DNA of 64,000 nucleotides from Setophaga petechia (taxonomy: Eukaryota > Chordata > Aves > Passeriformes > Parulidae). Position 1 is the first letter of the stretch, and each line of letters starts with the position of its first letter. Below the pieces are notes generated by a model. The model was given only the letters and a program-made list of their open reading frames with translations, ran no database searches and was not told where the DNA came from. Both the position numbers and the translations under genes were made by a program. Location of the stretch: positions 14,162,936 through 14,226,935 of the forward strand of contig JANCRA010000025.1 in NCBI GenBank assembly GCA_024362935.1, in the 5' to 3' direction. Below are positions 1 through 11,917 of the stretch, one piece after another.

Positions 1-1244
1 CCAAGAGAGCCCCTTGAGTCACCAAAACCACTCTGAGGCAAAGCTGATTAACACATCAAGAATTCAATACTTCAAAAGAGACAAGATGCTGTTTAGCTTA
101 CATGAAATAAAGTGACCAAGGACAACATGAAAGATAGCAGGTCACAGCTTCCTTACAAGGAAATAATAAAAAGTATTCACAAGATAATAGGAGACAGCAA
201 GAACTTTTGTATCTAGTACTTTAAAGGCACCTACATCTCCATCTGGTTTGCCATTGAAGGGCTGGTGACAGTTAGTCAGGCTCACTTTGTCCATGCAATG
301 TCAATAAGCACCTAAAAAAAAGATTCCTCCTCTAATCTTTTAAAACTAGAACCAGAAATAGCAACATTTCTTACTCTTTCATATACTTCAGTTTATCGAC
401 TCCTTTGAAATTTTTTTCTTTAACTGAATTACACCCTCATGCATCCTTTTAAAAAGAGTGAGAGTCTGTATCTCCCTTTCTGTCTACATATTTGTACTAA
501 AAGAAACTGTAATGAATGACGAGATGTTGGAGGATTGGATTAGAACTGTAAATGTATTCATTTTCTCCATTACCTTTCTGCAAGGACTTCCAAAGGACTG
601 GCTCCGAGCGACCAACTTCGTACCATCCAAGCAGAGTCCATTGCAGCCAAAAATCCCCTGGCTATTCCAGTTCCCATTGGCCAAAACGGCTGATATTAGA
701 GGTTACCAAAGGAAAAAAAAGCAGAGAAAGGAAAAGCATCACTTAGGGAAAATCTTAAAGAAGTATCAAGTACATATTCAGGCAGTAATCTGCTGGGAAA
801 TTATAACTCAGTAATTAGCTTCAAGTTCCACTCCCACTGGGCTAGAGGAAACCAGATGTACAGTGAACAGCTCAAGAGCTCTCCCAAAGTCAGTGTTCCT
901 CTATTTCCAGCAGTAATTCATAGCCTGGGGTGCCTTAACAGCTTCTCTTCAAGACAGCACTTTTCAAACCAACTACAAAATGCTAACTACTAGCAGACCC
1001 ACAGTAGGTTCTGTAGAGAGTCAACAAGAAGCAGATGGAACAGACAGAACTTCAGAAAAAGCTCTGCACACATTTTCTTAAGCACGATCATTACCACGCT
1101 AAAAATTCTGTTTTCCCAACACTCCCACCCTTCCTTCCAACCTCCCACTTTCTTCTATAACAAACAGCAGCTTTCCTTAGAGTGCCTCTCTGTCAGGCAG
1201 CACAGATCTCAGTGGTTTGTGCTCATTCAGAGCTGACCACGAAC
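1..1244 (-). other. MICAL3: MICAL3 intron after coding exon 7 (3' part outside window)
   Basis: Begins with the GTTCGT donor at 1244. I read no continuation of the monooxygenase domain on the minus strand and no repeat I recognise. Content is ordinary AT-rich intron. Confidence 0.8.
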
Positions 1245-1502
1245 CTCCAGGAGGCTGTCCCCGACCAGTGCCACGAGGAGCTGGTGGCCGTTCTGCTCGC
1301 GCACCAGCGCGGCGTTCTCGGAGGCGTACATGCACGTGAAGTCAAACATGGCCACGTCGGGCTGCCCGTAGTGGTTGATGGCAAAGTCCAGTGAGGGCAG
1401 CTGCTGGTTAGTGGAGAAATCTGCTGCCTCCCTGGCGTAGTTCAGCAAAGCCTCCTGGTCCACATTCTCCCGGGAGAGCAAGACCTCTGTGTCAGCATGG
1501 TC
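1245..1502 (-). CDS. MICAL3: MICAL3 coding exon 7 (residues 317-402, GDS flavin motif)
   Basis: Acceptor GTTTTGGCAG, donor GAG|GTTCGT, phase 0 at both ends, 86 codons. It encodes [20 protein letters not shown], then [40 protein letters not shown] and the final [12 protein letters not shown]. The GD motif (397-398) contacts the FAD ribityl chain in flavoprotein hydroxylases. The following exon should begin with PFWPMGTG, which carries the flavin-stacking Trp; I do not see it in bases 1-1244. Confidence 0.97.
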
Positions 1503-4500
1503 CTGCCAAAACCAGCACAGTTAAAGTGCCATGGTCAAAACCACAAGCTTGTTTTAAGATTGGTATATATTGTAGCTGGCATTAAAATTCTGACAAATCT
1601 ACTCATACAAACTTGCCTGCTAATTTTTTCCTTCCTATCTGTGTTCATGCCTCCAGGAGAAAATCTATTGTATTTGTGGGGTGCCCCATGGCAGGAAAGA
1701 ATGATGAATCTGATTCCATGTTGTCAGAAGGCTAATTTATACTATATTAAAGAATGCTACACTAAACTATACTAAATAATACAAAAAGGATACTTACAGA
1801 AGGCTAAAAAGATAACGAAAACTCGTGACTCTTTCCAGAGCCTCAACACAGCTTGGCCCTGACTGGCCAATAAGTCAAAACAATTCACATGAAACAAATG
1901 AAACAATCACCTGTTGGTAAACAATCTCCATACACATTCCACATGTGAGCACAACACAGGAGAAGCAAATGAGATAAGAACTTGTTTTTCTTTTTCTCTG
2001 CAGCTTCTCAGCTTCCCAGGAGAAAATCCTGGGTGAAGGGATTTTTCAGAAAATACAAGTGTGACAAAAATCTATAGAACTTTTATTGCAAACAGTAATC
2101 AGTCCTGCTCGCATTGCTGACTGTGAAAGGGCTAAGAAACTTTTGAGCACTTTTCATTCCCATAAAATAAGGGGAACTTAACTAAACTATTAAATGTTCC
2201 TTCAGCATATTTTATCTTGGCATGAACAAAACTCCCAAATCTATAAAAGGAGACAAATTTGAAAAGGACAGGTTTTTTAACACTCGTCTGATGATTTAAA
2301 ATACTTCAGAAGGGCAATAACTGCCTTTTAGAACACAATTACATCCGTGTTCTAAAATAACAATTGTAGAAAAACATTATGTGATGGAGGAAAAGCACAT
2401 TTTCCTACTTATCACCTTACCAAAAGCAAATTATCACCACAATTTTAGCTTACAGAGAATACAGGAGAAGTTAATACCCACATGCCGTATCACTCCTTTA
2501 TCCAGCAAGCTCTGCTTTTTGGCAGTCATGACAAAGTAGTGTGTATCATCCTTGTAGTAGACAATGTTCTCCAAGTCAATGCCTTGTGACAGAACAAAAG
2601 ACATGGTAATGAAGAAACAAGTTAAGAGTTATGTGCAACAGAAGTTCTACCAGAAGAAAGTAAATTGAAACTGCATGGTTAGAAAGAGAAAATGTCAAGC
2701 AACTTTCTACCATGTTCTGGGTGACTTTAAAATCTGAACTGCCAACAAAACCAAAGCACATTTCACCTGCATCAAACTACCTCTTTTAAAAAATCTATTT
2801 ATCATCACTAAGGTTTGCATTCAGATGTGGAATGCAAAAAACAAAACTCTGGATTCATGACCTATTCCCATTTAGGGCTTTGATTTCCTGAAAACCATAA
2901 ATTCTCTACTTCTGAATCAAAGTGACACACATTTGTCTTGTACAGCAGAACAGCTACAAAAATAGGGAAGTCATATTTCAGAGGCAACACTGACTGCCTT
3001 GCACAAGATGCTTGTTTCTTAATTAAACACACAAATCTGAGCTGCAAAATTGTAACTATAAAAACAAATAGTTTCTATTTCACTGGAAATCTGTTAAGTG
3101 CTGGCAAACCTGTGGCATCTCGGAGATCCTGGAAGAACTTCTGGTTGAAGATGAAGGCCACGCCGCTGATCTCCTCTACTTTGGCTTCAGCTGTGGTGTT
3201 GCGATTGATGAAGTTCGCTGTGATTGCGATTGCGAGCTTGCCACGGAATTCCTTCCGGCGAAACCCTGCAGGAAGGGTAAAGTGGCAATGCTGAAAAGCA
3301 AACACACCTTCAGAGAGGGATCAGTACACCACAGACAGGTGCACTCACACAGTAAAGGGAGAGAAGGGAATTGATGAGCTACAAACTCCTCCAAAGAGGA
3401 AAGAAAAATTGCTTCATCAGAAAAGTGTTGTTTAGGGAAAAAGCTCCCCACCCTGCCTCTCCTAAAGCTGCAATTTCCAATGAAAAAAAATAAAAAGGGA
3501 TTCTGTGCTACACAGAATAGTACTCAACACCTCAGTTCCTACACCCAAAGGTAGAAGTGACAACACCACATAACTAAAGAAAATATCTAGGAAAAATTAT
3601 CCAGATTAAAACCCTTTTGTCTTTATTAGTTTAGAGGAAGAAAACAAAGACCACCCACATCTCTGCTATAAATGGATTTTTACATGGACTTTTAATCATC
3701 CTATCACTTGTCAAGTGTCTTGCAGATGTTGATTGGCGTGTTAAAGGCCACTTTTATTCCAACAAATTTAGGAATAACTTCTGTTTGGAGGTGAATTATG
3801 AACCATTACCTTCTAAGGTGTTTCTCCTGCCATCCCCTCCAATGATTACTTCAAACTCATACTCAGACACTGGATGGGTTTTGGGATGGACCAATGCACG
3901 CCAGCCTATTCCTGTAGATAAATTCCAAGTTAGTGACAATATAAATGGCAATAATAATAGAAAAAAAATAGATTAAATCAGTTCTTACTACCAATAAATC
4001 CTTCAACACATGATCAGTCAAGGAAACCTGCAGGACAGCTACCTTGATGACAGGCTATTCCTGAAGCAGCAACTCCACGTGAATCAGAGGCAGATAGCTC
4101 TGCTAAAACTCCCTTAATTCCTTTAAGGGCCTCTACAAACTTCTCTGCTGCCTATACAATGATTAAAAGGCCAAAAAACAAGTAAGCTACATCTCCTGTG
4201 GTGATCAGAGAACAGGTTTCCCAACAATACCAAAAGCATAACGAGGATCATTCACCAATTTAAATATGCTCAGTGAATGCAAAGAAAGAAGATGGATTAA
4301 AATGTTATCAAAATGTTATGTAATAGGCTTAAGTATTTTAGAAGCCATTACAATTTACCATGTCTTGGTCTATTTCTGTGTAGCCCTTTTGGTGACTTTG
4401 TTTCATAGAGTAACTAATTTGGATTTGCCACTAGAAAAAACAAATCCAAGCAAACATGGATTAATAACTATTCTTATTAATGGAGCACAAGGAAAGAACT

Positions 4501-7500
4501 CAACATCATAAGCAGAACTAAGGAGTAGGAGCCTGTGTATCCACAATTCCCCCTTCTCTACTGCCCATTTCAGTGCTACTTGCTTTCATTCTCCTGGTCC
4601 TCCGGAGGGTAAACGAGCCCCCTGAACTCCACGTTGACATGGATCTCTATTCCCAAGATCAAGGCAACCTTCAAAAGGATCAGCTGGAGCTGACGGATAC
4701 CTGCAAGAAAAAAAAGCAGATTATTAAGAAATAGAAGGAAAAGAAAAGAGCCCAAATGTGTCTGTGTAACATTACTGATACCCTGACTTAAAGGCCAGCT
4801 GCTACTTCCTTCCAAAAGGAGTTCCCAGTACTTCATCCAGGCACCACAGGTGTGTGATACCACAGCACGCTAAGAAAACTCTACACAGCTGAAAACCCAA
4901 CCCTTTTCAAAGTATAAAAGGTAATTTTTTAGTGTTTTAGTCCCCTAAACAGCAACAAGGGTAACAACTAGGACATGAGCTGCAGGAGAGGGAGAGAAGA
5001 CAGCACAGGCAGGACTGCATTTGTCACAGATGGCAGAGAGCCACTGGATCAGCCTGGATGTAATACTGACCTGCACCTCCATCCCAGCACCTCTGGGTTA
5101 GTGAGGGAATAGAAAGCTCCCTCACCACCTCTTCTCTTCAGGTAACTTTGGCAATGAGAATGAAAATTATAGTGTGCAAACTCAATGAATTTGAAGAAAA
5201 ACACCTTACTGCTGTATTTCAGATACTGAAATGAAAAAATCCTTCACCTAAACATTAAATTTTAGCTGTGCTGATACACAAAAAAAGACAAAATGCATAA
5301 AGACAGGAAGAATAAAAATGAAAAAAATTACAGGGGAAAAGCAATCTGCAAGGCTGAGGTTACAAAGAAATCTTCCAGTTTTACCATTTGTTGCCAAATA
5401 AAAAAAAAAGAAAAGACAACACAGACTGGTGGGCAACACCTGGCTGTGCCTTGTACAGTCAATTTTGGGGAAGAAAAAAGAAAAGAAAAACAACTCCTAC
5501 TCCTCCAAAGCATTCAGCTTTTAAAGAGGACTGATTTAACAAAATATAAAAATCATCAAGATTATTCTCAGTTTTAACATCAACATTTATTTAATCAAAA
5601 CATCACTCATCACTCTTCTGAAAATTAACAAAGCCAAAACTGTTCCTCCCTTCTCCAGACTGAAATTCACAAGAATGTTCAAAAGCATGCACTAATTTTC
5701 CTTTATAAGTTGCTCAAGAGAAACACAACAATGTGGCAGCTGCAGGAATGTATCAGCAAAAAACAGAAAAATTATCCATTTAAAAAACCCAACGTTTGAG
5801 CTTTAAGTGTACTTATCAGTGTAAGAAGAAGCTGTGCCTTAGGAATGTCTAAGAGATGGCAGATAAACACTGCATGTTTTAATCTCATGACTAGCTCAGA
5901 ATGCGCAATGCAAAAGTAATGCTGAACTGTACCACAAAAACTTGAGAGCAGGGACTGTGTAGGCTGAATTTTCACCCTCACCTTCCTCTCCCCAGGAAGA
6001 AGCAGTGCTGCTGTGCCCAGCCCTGCCTGTACTTACTGATATGGTCTATGGATCCTGCACAGAATTTGCCGTAGAACTTTTTGGCGCCGAGGCCCCTGAG
6101 GTCGTGGATGGTGAAGGGCCAGAGGTGCAGCACGTTGTTGCGGGAGAAGGCGTCCCTCTTCTCTATCACCACCACCTTGGCCCCCAGGAAGGACAGGTCG
6201 ATGGCTGTGCGAAGGCCACAGGGTCCAGCCCCAATTATCAGACACTGCAAAACAACCAGCACTGAGTGACTGCACAGTCCTTGGAGGAAACGGGAATTTC
6301 TGCAGCAGCTTCCGAGCATCCCACGGCTCCCACTCCAAGGAAGAAGTGCTCTTTGTCTGAAACATGAGCTGAAATATCAGATCAGTCTTTCTGTTTCTAC
6401 CTGCTAAGTTCTGCCACTGATTAGCAGAAACCACTACCTGAAAATCAAGTATATTGCAGAGCAATATACTTCATTTTCAGTAAAACTATGTGCTTGCAAG
6501 CCATGCTCTAGGAAGAGCTGCCAAGTCATACTCTCCAAGTTACCTGGAGAACAGCAGTATTTCTGAAGCCTTTTCCCTCCCACAATCCACTTTTTTTCTT
6601 AAATAAAAACAAAACAGAAAATCAAAACAACCCCCAAAAAACAAAAACAAAACCACTGACGAGTTTTCCTCTCATCTTTCAAACACTGAGCTGGCCTTTC
6701 TTAAGAATATCTTCAGTAGTGTTGCAACAGCTACAGCAGACAAACACAAGACACTAATGTTTTTATAAACACCATCATTTAGAGTAACAGAATAAAAGAG
6801 TAGCAAGTCAGAGCACAATATTTTATGCCTTTGGTGGTGCTTTGGGGCTTCTACTACTGCAGCAAAGTAGACTTCAGGGAAGTAGACATCATGTAAACAA
6901 AACCTTTGTGTGATCAGACAAATCTTTTCTCCAACCTAACCTTTGTCATATGAAAGGTCTTTCACCTTCCCTTATCTTTTTCCACTTTACTCACAAACAC
7001 CATCAGATGCTAATAAACAACTTGAGAATGTAAAATATGTGCGTGTCTAGTGTTGAAGTACCTTCTGAGAACAGAATGATGCAGCAAAATACTTCCCGAT
7101 TAAAAACCCAAGATAGACAGGAGACACTTTTTACCCACAGAAACTGATGTACACAGAGAAAGTGTTGGTATGTGCAGTCACATAAATACAGTACACAGTC
7201 CATTTCTTCATCGTTATTGTACTTTGATTTCCACCGAGTAAACCAGAGACCTTGTTACCCAAGTGGCTGCTGCTGCTGCCACGTCATTCTGTTCCAGATC
7301 CTTATGGCTGCACAAGAAAGCTCTTTGAGAAACTCTTAATTATGCCAAAATTTAACTATGAACCAGTGTTCTGATAAACAACCAATCTCAAAAAGCAAAA
7401 CTTGGTGTTCGGTGGTCATCCCCATCTGACAATTTTTACAGGCTGCCTGCCACGTTCTCACCACTGGGCCATAAATTCTGCAGGCACCACGAAACTGCAA

Positions 7501-10500
7501 AAGTAAAGCCTGAATGATGGAAAACCAATCACAGCAGTGATGACACAGCCATTGACATGCAAATTGCACGTAGGACTACTGAAAAAGATAAGGAGTCACA
7601 TAAATCTGAGGGCAGAGATCCAAGTCTAGAGGAAAGGGAATAATAACACCACTGCTTCTTTAGTGGCTTCAGGAACCCGAAAGCATTTGGGACAAAAGGC
7701 ATATCCAACCTCTGAGCTAATAAATAACTAAATAAAATTGTATATTGAACAGGTAATGTAATCTTGAACAGGATCCTCAGATCTATATTCTTCTCATTTT
7801 AATATTGCATTCTTTGTAGGGAAGTGTAATTCCCAAACACCACCTTGTTTTTCTTTTTTAAAACTTTTCAGAAAATTAGCTCAGCACATTGTACTTATTC
7901 AGGTAATAACTGCAATCTTCCAAGAGCCTGGATTTCAATAAGCAACAAGAACACACTGAATTGGGTGATTTTCATTCTCTGACAAATTTCCACATATAAA
8001 ATATTTATGATGGAGTACACAACAGCAAAGGAATTGTACTCAAATCAGATTGTTCAAACTCAGGCTTCATGAAATTATAAGCCAGTTGCCTGCAACTTTG
8101 TCACAGGAACTTAAAAGGTTTTCTTCCTCTCCATCCTTCCTCCCTGCTCTCATACTAGGATGCAGTTAAAAGCACTTAGGTTTTGATTCCGATTCTAGAT
8201 ATTCTGAATGTAAAATACTCAAGTAATTTATGGTCAAAGCTGCCTTTGTTTTTTAATTCCATCACAAAACCATTAAATTATGCTGTTATACAACATAAAC
8301 TCTAAGCACAACTAAAAACGGAAAAGATTCTTTTCCACCTCTAATGCTTCTTCCAGGGCCAGATATCTCATAAAAACCCACCTTCTGGTACTCCCAGTCA
8401 GCAGTAACCCCATGACATGCCAAGTACAGCCAAATAAAGGCAGCTACTGTTATTCCTTGTTCCCTTTCCCCTCAGTGACTCCAAGCAATTGCTGCAATTG
8501 CCTGCACTGAAGCTGTCTCACCCCTCAAAAACACTTCTTGCTCAAGATCTTTCAGACAGATTATATTAAGTTTCCAGTAACAATGCCATGGTAATGGAAC
8601 ATCAAATGCAAACTGAAATGCTGTATTCTCTGTATAACCAATGGAGAGAGAGCACCATTTGTAACTATTTACATTTGAACAACCCATCACGTCCAAGACA
8701 CTTTCATGAACTCTGATTATCTGAATTCTGGTCAGCCTGGATGCTGGCCATGTGCACAAACTGGCCAACTCCAGGCACAGCACCTCATCCCTGAACAATT
8801 TTTAAATGGGCAATTAAAAGCCATCCTACAAAGTATGAAAACTTCAGAACTGGTTTATATTCAAGTGTACAGAAGCCAGGCTTCCTAAAGAAATTACCAA
8901 CTTCTGTTCTGACATGGATAAAACCCTAATCTTTATTTTAAATTGCCCACTTAAATCTCTGTACCTTTTAATCAGCAGTTTGCAAATTACATTAAACATT
9001 AGGAACATAAAGCCAAGTGAGTTAGGAAACATCAAATCACAGATGACTCAGGTTCCAAAAGGCCTCTGCTTTAAACAGTTATGATTACCTCTTAGGAGTA
9101 AAGTAAATTTAAACATTTAATGGCAGATACTATTTGGATAAGAAACAAGAAATTAATAGAAACATATATGAAAAGATAAGAGGAATACATGGTGAAATTT
9201 GGTTTAAAAAAATGTTCACGGCAGTCATTGCCCAGTCCCATCACTGTGGTCCTTCACACCAACACCAGCAAGTTCTGAGGTTTTTGTCTCATCATTCAAA
9301 GAGGGACAGTCCCTCATGAGCCTCTCTGTTTATCTCACCACCACCCCACCACATGCTACTTTTACAATCACTCTCTTGATCCCAGCTCTCCAATTCCATT
9401 GACTTTGGAGTATGAAATAGGTTAAGCTTTTGGAGGATACAAAATCCCTAGCAACCTCTTCAGTCAAACATCATTCCCAGGATGCTTTACTCCTTTTATC
9501 CACTTTATAACTGTACTTGAAGAGAGGTTTTAAAGACCCTTGCTTATGTGTATTTACTCAAAGCACACCCTTTTCTGATGACTGTTGAGCCTCAGTACTC
9601 CTCTGGATCTCCAGTTATTCTTTCAGAGCACTATCTGAAGGACTCCATTTCTCTCATTCCTCTCACTGCCAACTTCCCAGGGGGCTTCACCCATGATCTC
9701 GTGCAATCTTGCTCCATAAATTGTCTTTGCATCACCTCATCAGAGACACTGGCTCAATCAGCTTTGTCAGAGCTGTCAAGTCACAAAACCTCAAGAGTTG
9801 GCTACTTCTTGGCCAAGCTAAAATCTCTACTTTTCTGACATTTCCTTCTGGCTGCCTAGTTGTTAATTCAAGCTCAATAACAACAAATGGAGCTCTAATG
9901 TCCTCCTAAACTCAGCTCACCACTTCCCGTGGATATAAATGTCACACTCAATTTTCTGGATGCCTTTCATAGCTGGATGTCACCCTCCACTCACATCTGG
10001 TTTTTGTATGCTCTCACAATCAAGCACTACCCACTAATCTGCCTATAAAATCTCATCTTTAATGTTTCATCTCAATTATTGAACCAACCTTTTCCACAGT
10101 GTTAACAAATACAGTCAGAGCCTAGATGCAAAAATCACTCTTAGAGTCTATTATTCAAGTAAGTTAAAAACCTCTGCATCTTGCTCCTTCCATCTCTTTG
10201 TCCTAAAAGCATAAACCACCTATCTTCATTTCACAGACTTAAACACCCTAGTTCAGCTCAACCCACTATGTTTCATTCAAAGTAAGAGCAATTCCTCAAT
10301 CTAATGAATGCAATAAGTGATCAGTTTTGCAGAAAATTAAGAATTTTTCTCCATGATGCTTGTAGCACTTGGAAGATTTACTCCCAACCATACACAAAAC
10401 CTATTACATTCATCTTCTGATAAATCCTTCCTTTCTTATCTTATGTTGCCTGAAAAATGTAAACTTTAACAGTGCTTGGATTTTTGGAGTGTTGAAGCTG

Positions 10501-11917
10501 CTGCCCACTGTGACTACCAACAGTGCCCAATTGTTTGATTTTCAGAGTTTACCAAGTGTTACTACAGTATTTCATTACAAACACCTCCATCCTTATGAAA
10601 ATGGCCGCTGGAAAGTGAAACAAGACAAACAATTAAGAAAAGGATCTAACTTTCTAGTATCCAGTTGGGGGAAAATATAAGTTCACAGATCTGAAATGAC
10701 ATTCCCTAAACAAGATATATTTCTCCCTCAATTCCATACTGAGGAATTAGTCATTAACTCTTCCAATTAAAGCACTTCTCTCAAAAGGTGCCTATTCAAG
10801 ACAAAGAGCAGCATCTATTGTCCTCAATGAAAGAGGACAGAAACCTGTTCTGATTTTATCCTATTCTGCACTATTTGTCTATTTTGGAAAAAAAAGAGTG
10901 CTTGATTATTTATAAAACCAACCTATTCTGTTCACATTTCAATAAATGATATAAAGAACTGCTTTCAAAACTTCACTGTCCAAGGGGAGCAGCACATAAA
11001 TACCAGCTCACAGTAATTCAGGTTAAAAAATAGTAAAATGATCTGTGTGTGTGTGTGTGTAAAAGCAGGAATTCCTGCAGTAAATACCACACATACCAAC
11101 CTTTTAAAAAAGAATTGGTATGAGTTTCCACAGCATATTTTTTTCTTTGAACTTAGAATAAAATTGATCACTTTCTAAATAACGGGAAACAGTCTGTTTT
11201 GCCAAATTGGCAAAAAAATTCAGTTTTCTTGAGAGAGTCATGAGAATTTTCAAATTACAACTGGAAATTTACAAACATGCATATTTTGGATCCTAGACTC
11301 CAACAGCACACATTCCTGTTACTGTCAAAATGCAAAAAGGAGTCAACCAAGATTAAAGGTTTACCAATTAAGACTTTCCAAGCCATCTATCTATAGGACT
11401 GATGCCACAAAAAACTTACATTGTAAGAACTTGCTGGCTGCTCCTCCTGAATAAAATACATTTGGGTGAGCAGCCACATTTGGTGGTGACAAAAGGAATT
11501 TCTGATTGCGGATCAAACGCTAAAATTGTGAGAACATTCCTGAAACTTCCCTGGCTTACACCAGGCAATATTTTCCTACATCCACACCTTTTTACTGTGT
11601 ATTCCAGAGGGATTGGGTAAGAGTTGCCTGGCCCATGGTGGCTGAACTCTTACCTTGGTGTTGGCGCATGCTTTCCCCTTCTTGTAGTCCTTGTGGCTGC
11701 CTCTTTTGTCCAATTTGGCCCACAAGGCTTTGGCTTTCCAGTAATTGAGCTTGGACTTGAGTTTGTGATAGAAGGAACGATAGTCCTTGGGCTTTAGCTC
11801 CAGGTAATCACAGAGCTCCTGGAAAGCCTTGAGAGTCCCCTTGCAGGTGGAAGCCTGGACAAATCTGTCAAAGAGAACATGAGCCTGGTTCACCTTCTCG
11901 TTTTTACTTTCCTCCAT
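1245..11917 (-). CDS. MICAL3: MICAL3, N-terminal monooxygenase part (seven exons, incomplete at left edge)
   Basis: Join of exons 11917-11654, 6244-6037, 4700-4584, 3911-3810, 3265-3110, 2582-2482 and 1502-1245 (minus strand): 1206 bases, 402 codons, no stop, all junction phases agree. The product is the start of a MICAL-family flavoprotein monooxygenase, which uses FAD and NADPH to oxidise actin methionines and disassemble F-actin. MICAL3 also acts in Rab8/ELKS-dependent vesicle fusion and in cytokinesis. Visible motifs are the Rossmann GAGPCG at residues 93-98, E116/R118/R123/N125 around the adenosine of FAD, F183, the GDG motif at 222-224, Y298, and GDS at 397-399. The spacing matches my memory of human MICAL3 numbering without indels. 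The N-terminus ([32 protein letters not shown]) matches MICAL3 better than MICAL2 or MICAL1. The PFWPMG segment and the CH, LIM and C-terminal domains lie outside the window. Paralogue assignment rests on remembered sequence. Confidence 0.96.
2482..2582 (-). CDS. MICAL3: MICAL3 coding exon 6 (residues 283-316)
   Basis: Acceptor TTTTGTTCTGTCACAAG; donor CAT|GTGGGT, phase 0. It encodes [33 protein letters not shown] in two blocks, including Tyr298 at a known FAD-contact position. Residue 315 is Arg (CGG), where I recall a hydrophobic residue in human MICAL3 (GVILHD) and MICAL2. A less likely alternative donor after Gly312 (GGA|GTGATA) is also phase 0 but would drop four conserved-position residues. 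Length 101 bases; too short to stand out as an open frame. Confidence 0.92.
3110..3265 (-). CDS. MICAL3: MICAL3 coding exon 5 (residues 231-283)
   Basis: Acceptor TACCCTTCCTGCAG; donor CACAG|GTTTGC. It encodes [19 protein letters not shown] and the [20 protein letters not shown] region, one of the most conserved stretches of the MICAL monooxygenase domain. The bases split Gly231 and Gly283 between exons, in phase with both neighbours. Length 156 bases (2 + 153 + 1). Confidence 0.97.
3810..3911 (-). CDS. MICAL3: MICAL3 coding exon 4 (residues 197-231, GDG motif)
   Basis: Acceptor ATTTATCTACAG with a branch-point-like CACTAAC about 20 bases upstream; donor GAAG|GTAATG. It encodes [20 protein letters not shown] and then [13 protein letters not shown]. 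The GGDGRR segment (221-226) is the DG motif of flavin monooxygenases, which contributes to FAD pyrophosphate and NADPH handling. Both ends are phase-1 junctions (2 + 99 + 1 bases). Length 102 bases. Confidence 0.96.
4584..4700 (-). CDS. MICAL3: MICAL3 coding exon 3 (residues 158-197; ends at a GC donor)
   Basis: The acceptor is TTTTTTCTTGCAG, then GT ATC CGT completing Ser158 and giving [19 protein letters not shown] and the PPEDQENE end. The reading frame requires the exon to stop after GAA A (base 4584), so that the next exon's GA completes Arg197 (NE-R-IGWR, conserved in the family). The intron then starts GCAAGT, which makes a GC-AG intron. The only nearby GT (4579-4578) would add four bases and break the frame. 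Length 117 bases. Confidence 0.93.
6037..6244 (-). CDS. MICAL3: MICAL3 coding exon 2 (residues 89-158, FAD-binding Rossmann motif)
   Basis: The exon opens with TGT CTG ATA ATT after a TTGTTTTGCAG acceptor and ends ATC A before GTAAGT, leaving Ser158 split in phase 1. It carries [10 protein letters not shown] with the GxGxxG dinucleotide-binding turn (93-98), the acidic E116 ending strand 2 with R118 following, and the conserved block [20 protein letters not shown] (122-141). By homology with the mouse MICAL1 structure these residues line the FAD site. Length is 208 bases. Confidence 0.97.
6245..11653 (-). other. MICAL3: MICAL3 intron between coding exons 1 and 2
   Basis: A 5.4-kb GT-AG intron (donor GTAAGA, acceptor TTTTGCAG). 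It is AT-rich, with a (TG)n run near 11044 and, at about 9.53-10.3 kb, a weakly LINE-like stretch described in the findings. No additional exon is supported: the coding frame is continuous across it. Confidence 0.85.
11044..11060. repeat. (TG)n microsatellite
   Basis: Uninterrupted TG dinucleotide run of 17 bases within the MICAL3 intron. Confidence 0.9.

Noticed and set aside
4576..4583. Reading the exon on to the stop after ...NESK as an alternative end of MICAL3
   Set aside because: The frame into the next exon is restored exactly by the GC donor, and the conserved continuation [10 protein letters not shown] is present at 3908 downward.
6033..6464. Minus-strand 143-codon frame overlapping coding exon 2
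   Set aside because: It is a different frame from the conserved GAGPCG reading, with no homology.
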